A DNA stretch of 64,000 nt from Lichenostomus cassidix (taxonomy: Eukaryota; Chordata; Aves; Passeriformes; Meliphagidae), in contig CM039183.1 of assembly GCA_008360975.2 (NCBI GenBank), forward strand, positions 9,265,762 to 9,329,761, written 5' to 3'. How positions within the stretch are numbered: the stretch's first letter is position 1; each line of letters starts with the position of its first letter. The notes beneath the pieces were generated by a model, which ran no database searches, had not been told where the DNA came from, and saw only the letters and a program-made list of their open reading frames with translations. Made by a program: the position numbers and the translations under genes. Below are positions 36,842-64,000 of the stretch, piece by piece.

Positions 36842-38495
36842 TTATATATCTGATGGGGGATAAAATGCAACTACAGAACCCAGCCCACAGGGAACAGTTA
36901 GGATTTTGCAGCTTCCTTGAAACATTGATTTACTGCTTTAAAATCAAAGCATTTGGGGTTCTGGTGCATTCAGATTTTTCAAAGAGATACTTAAGACTTA
37001 AAAGTGTCCTTTTGGTTTCCTGAGTTGAAAGGAGTTGGAATGATTCTAATGGGAAGAAATGCAAAGTTGATCTGCTCGGCAAGAGATGTCCCTACAGAAT
37101 TGTGTTTGTCTCCTTCCATTTCGAAGATGAGCCAAGGAATGACCAAATTTTGTGGACACGGTTATAAATAAACTGGTTAAAAAGAAGCTCCACCTGCAGT
37201 TTCCCAGTGGGCTGACTAATCCTTTCCTACTTGGATTGTCTGCATGGCTCCAGTGCACAGGATTAACCAGCCAGTCATGATGCACTCACTGCACTCTCAG
37301 GGGTGGCCACATCTCACTCTGAGCGTCTTTCTGCAAAATTCATTGGGTCCCTTACCAGGGAAAGGTAGGCAAAGGAAGGCAGCTGCTGCTATAGAATTGG
37401 AGTTGCCTTTTCCTAGTGCTGGTATCTTCCCAGAATAGATTCCTCTGAAGCAAGAGAGGAGAAAGAAAAAGGGAGACTTAGTGTTATTTTTTATCAAAGC
37501 TAAGTGTAAATATGTATTGCGGAATACATAGATGGAGATTGACCCCATGCAATCTCTTGTTGAAATAGTCAAGGGCAAACATTACAAGTCCAGAAATCTT
37601 GGCATGTGTACCATCATATTTTTTTAACTATTTGGCATCCAAAGAGCCAAGATAAATCAACAAGATCTTTGCAATGAGTCTGCCAGACTTTGTTCAGGTT
37701 TGGGATGCAAATTCAGGAAGGACACTGTAAAGGCAAAAAGGAGGAATAAGAATCCAGAAGCATTTGGCTGAGCCTCAAGCAAAGGTTACCATCTGCCATT
37801 AAAACATTACCCTGGCCCAGCACCACCCAGAATTACTAGAAGTAAACTGCTGCCAGAAGAACATTTACAGCAGGACCAAATTCCTAGCAGGAACAGGTAG
37901 CCAGCTCCCACACGGAGATCACTGAACTACTTGGGGTTATAAACTCACCTCTTCCCTTCTCAAGCCAAGACTCAGACTTGCCTGTCATCAGTTTCCACAT
38001 GATGTGTGTGCAAAATTTTTCCTCCCCTGTTCAATTTTGCTGGAAGAGGAGTATGACTAAAGTTGTTTGCATTGACCCACTAAATAAACATGAGCAGGAC
38101 GTGGTGTGCTAGCAGAGGATCATGTGTGTTTTCATGAAGGGAACTGACTTTGTGGATGTTGTCACAGGCAAGCCTCACACATACTAATGCTGGAACAGAC
38201 TCTACATTTTTTTTCAGCCCCAAAGGGATTACTTTAACAAAATTTGTGTTTCCTCTGGATTTTTTCATTAACAGCTTGGTTAGAGAAAAGGAGGAAACCA
38301 GTCCTTGACCTGCATGAAGATACCCTGTGTTTGGTCCCACAGCTTGGGAGTTACTGACCAAAAGGCAGGAAAGCTGCTATTAGCTGCAATGCAGTAGGAG
38401 AATGAAACAAGTCCCTATAAGCTATTAATTTAGCTATGAAATGAATAAAAAGTTTAAAATAGAAAACAGCTAGTTTTAAGGACATACTTGACGTT
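36842..38495. other. Sequence downstream of SLC1A4 without recognised features
   Basis: AT-rich, non-coding by inspection. It may include the distal part of a long SLC1A4 3'UTR, but no canonical AATAAA on the - strand was found in it. Confidence 0.5.
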
Positions 38496-39054
38496 TTTAA
38501 TGGATCGGAGAACACGAGAGGAAGGGGAGTGGGAGAAAAATGTTGCTTCATATCATGGCTGTAATGGTCAGTAAGTGCTTCCAGGCTAGAAAATAAATTG
38601 AAGCAACATTTTCACCCACTCTGGAGTTTCTAGACTGCTTCTCCATTCAAACAGCAGCAAAAATAAGCTCACTAAATTTTCCCTACAAAAAGCACATACT
38701 GGGTTTGTCTACCTCCCTATGTCCAACTCATCTGAGCCTTCACTAACGGAAGCCTTGTTACACCAGAAGCCTCAGCGGCAGTTCTCACATACATGTACAC
38801 GTGTGCCCGTGCAGCACGTATACATGCACACATATAAACTATCAAAATACTATTATAAAGCGAGTGTTCCTTCTCAACACCCCTTCTCTGCCCACCCCAC
38901 CTCCCTCCCCTTCCCCAGGCCAGCATATTTCATAACAGACTGGAACTGAGCACTTCCAAGAGCCGTCCAGCCCCTGGTCGCACTGCAAACGTCTGGGTGC
39001 GTTGACAAGTCCCTGGGCCACCTCTAGGACTGGTCTTGAGGAGTGGCCTCGAGT
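38496..39054 (-). other. SLC1A4: SLC1A4 3' untranslated region (end uncertain)
   Basis: Sequence following the SLC1A4 stop codon on the - strand. The first plausible signal is a variant ATTAAA (+ strand TTTAAT at 38,496-38,501), with T-rich sequence after it. It contains an alternating purine-pyrimidine tract at 38,784-38,837. A longer 3'UTR is quite possible. Confidence 0.4.
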
Positions 39055-62872
<23,818 letters not shown>

Positions 62873-63139
62873 GCTGCGCTGAACGGCGACTCCGCGTGTC
62901 CCGCTACCGCGCGGCGCTCTGGGCAGCGACTGAGCGCCGGCCCCGCCCCGCCCGGGCCCGGGAGTGCTGCCGGCCCCGCCCGGGGGAGGGAGCGCCGTGT
63001 TCCCGGCCCGCCCCGAGCCCGCCCGCCGGGCCCGGGTCGGTTCCTGGCCGGCTCCGCGCCATCGCCGGCGCTCGGGCCCTCACGTCTGCCCCGCGCCCGG
63101 CCTGAGGCCCCCGCGGCCGGCTTGCGGGTGGCGTGAGGC

Positions 63140-63648
63140 CCCTCCGTGTCCTCAAGGGCTCCCGCGGTGTCCCGGAGCTCGGGCGTGTGTCCCCACGGTT
63201 TGCACACATCCCCTCCGCTGTCACGGAGCTCACACGTGTGCCCTCAGCGTGCGCCTTCGTGCCCCCGTGGGTCACATCTGTCCCTCCACTGTCCCCCCTC
63301 AGTATGCCCATTGTTCGTACACATCCCCGTGGTGTCCCCATGGCTCACACGTGGCCCCTCAGTGTTGTCGTGGTTCAGTCACATCCCCTCATGTCCCTTT
63401 CAGTGTCCCAGTGCTCACACGTATCCCCTCTGCTAGCCTCCGTGTCCCCGTGGCTCACATGTGTACCCTCACTGTCCCCCCTCAGTATCATCATGGTTCA
63501 TACACATCCCCGAAGTGTCCCCATAGTTCACACATGCCCCCATCAGTGTCCCCACAGCTCACATGTGCATTCAGAGACTGCCTCAGTGTCTTCACGACTC
63601 ACACATTGTCCCCATCTGTGGGGTTTACATGTGTCCTCAGTGTCCCAT
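63140..63648. repeat. Degenerate minisatellite with higher-order structure
   Basis: Diverged units built on CCCCTCAGTGTCCCCATGG and GCTCACACATGT recur every 25-48 bp. The segment 63,280-63,370 re-appears at 63,460-63,550, offset by about 182 bp and much more similar than neighbouring units. The array keeps frames open on both strands, giving spurious long ORFs. Confidence 0.85.
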
Positions 63649-63650
63649 TC

Positions 63651-63722
63651 TCCTCTCCTCTCCTCTCCTCTCCTCTCCTCTCCTCTCCTCTCCTCTCCTC
63701 TCCTCTCCTCTCCTCTCCTCTC
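63651..63722. repeat. (TCCTC)n pentanucleotide microsatellite
   Basis: Fourteen perfect TCCTC units and a partial one, followed after a short interruption by about three more at 63,731-63,746. Its purity suggests recent length change. Confidence 0.97.
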
Positions 63723-64000
63723 ATGTCCCACTCTCCTCTCCTCTCTAGGAGCCTCTCATGGAGGCAGGAGCCATCCTCTGCACCAGGACAGGTTGTGTCT
63801 GTGTCCCCTGTCCCCATGGTCAAAGCCATTCAGCGGGTCCGTGGGTTCATCAGGGGCAGGGTGACATGGCCACAGGGATTCTGTGCAGCCTTTCCTGTGG
63901 AAACTCACATCTAACCACACGAGCTGGTTGTCTGAGGAACAAATGACATCTGTGATGATACAAGGGGCTGAGAAAGGGCACTTGGGGCTTTCAAACCTAA

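Noticed and set aside
38800..38822. Resemblance to the 5' part of U6 snRNA (GCAGCACGTATAC)
   Set aside because: It lies in an alternating purine-pyrimidine tract where such matches arise easily. The U6 sequence on either side is missing.
62964..63914. Long repetitive + strand frames (316 and 243 aa)
   Set aside because: Produced by the minisatellite and TCCTC array; frames stay open in several phases because the repeat units contain no stops.

Overview
The window is avian nuclear DNA. Two things point to a bird. First, four copies of CR1-type LINE sequence are present; two carry a legible CR1 3' end, one with the ATTCTATG octamer tail. Second, the gene set and order (RAB1A, CEP68, SLC1A4) is the block known from human 2p14, and I believe from chicken chromosome 3, with compact introns. 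The species cannot be fixed from the sequence. All 20 coding exons of three genes can be placed by hand; every junction is GT-AG and every reading-frame phase closes. No bacterial or mobile operon-type system is present.

Layout. (1) 1-13,560: RAB1A on the + strand, with a CpG-island promoter and leader, six coding exons (205 aa) and a 3'UTR of about 1.6 kb with two candidate poly(A) signals. (2) 14,440-23,251: CEP68 on the - strand, tail-to-tail with RAB1A, with six coding exons (746 aa) and a probable non-coding first exon in a CpG island at about 22.8-23.7 kb. (3) 23.7-38.5 kb: an intergenic stretch without a convincing gene, with two minus-oriented CR1 remnants and one GC-richer block that could be a conserved element. 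(4) 39,055-62,872: SLC1A4 (ASCT1) on the - strand, eight coding exons (533 aa), two plus-oriented CR1 remnants in introns, and a CpG-island promoter. (5) 63.1-63.75 kb: a degenerate minisatellite with a higher-order period near 182 bp, followed by a pure TCCTC pentanucleotide array.

The genes do not form a pathway. RAB1A is the small GTPase of ER-Golgi traffic, CEP68 is a centrosome-linker and pericentriolar protein, and SLC1A4 is a sodium-dependent neutral amino-acid exchanger. Their co-location is conserved synteny. The most checkable new observations are a possible intronic poly(A) site just after the big CEP68 exon, a start-stop uORF (ATGTAA) in the RAB1A leader, a U2 snRNA-like fragment in SLC1A4 intron 3, and the higher-order minisatellite upstream of SLC1A4.
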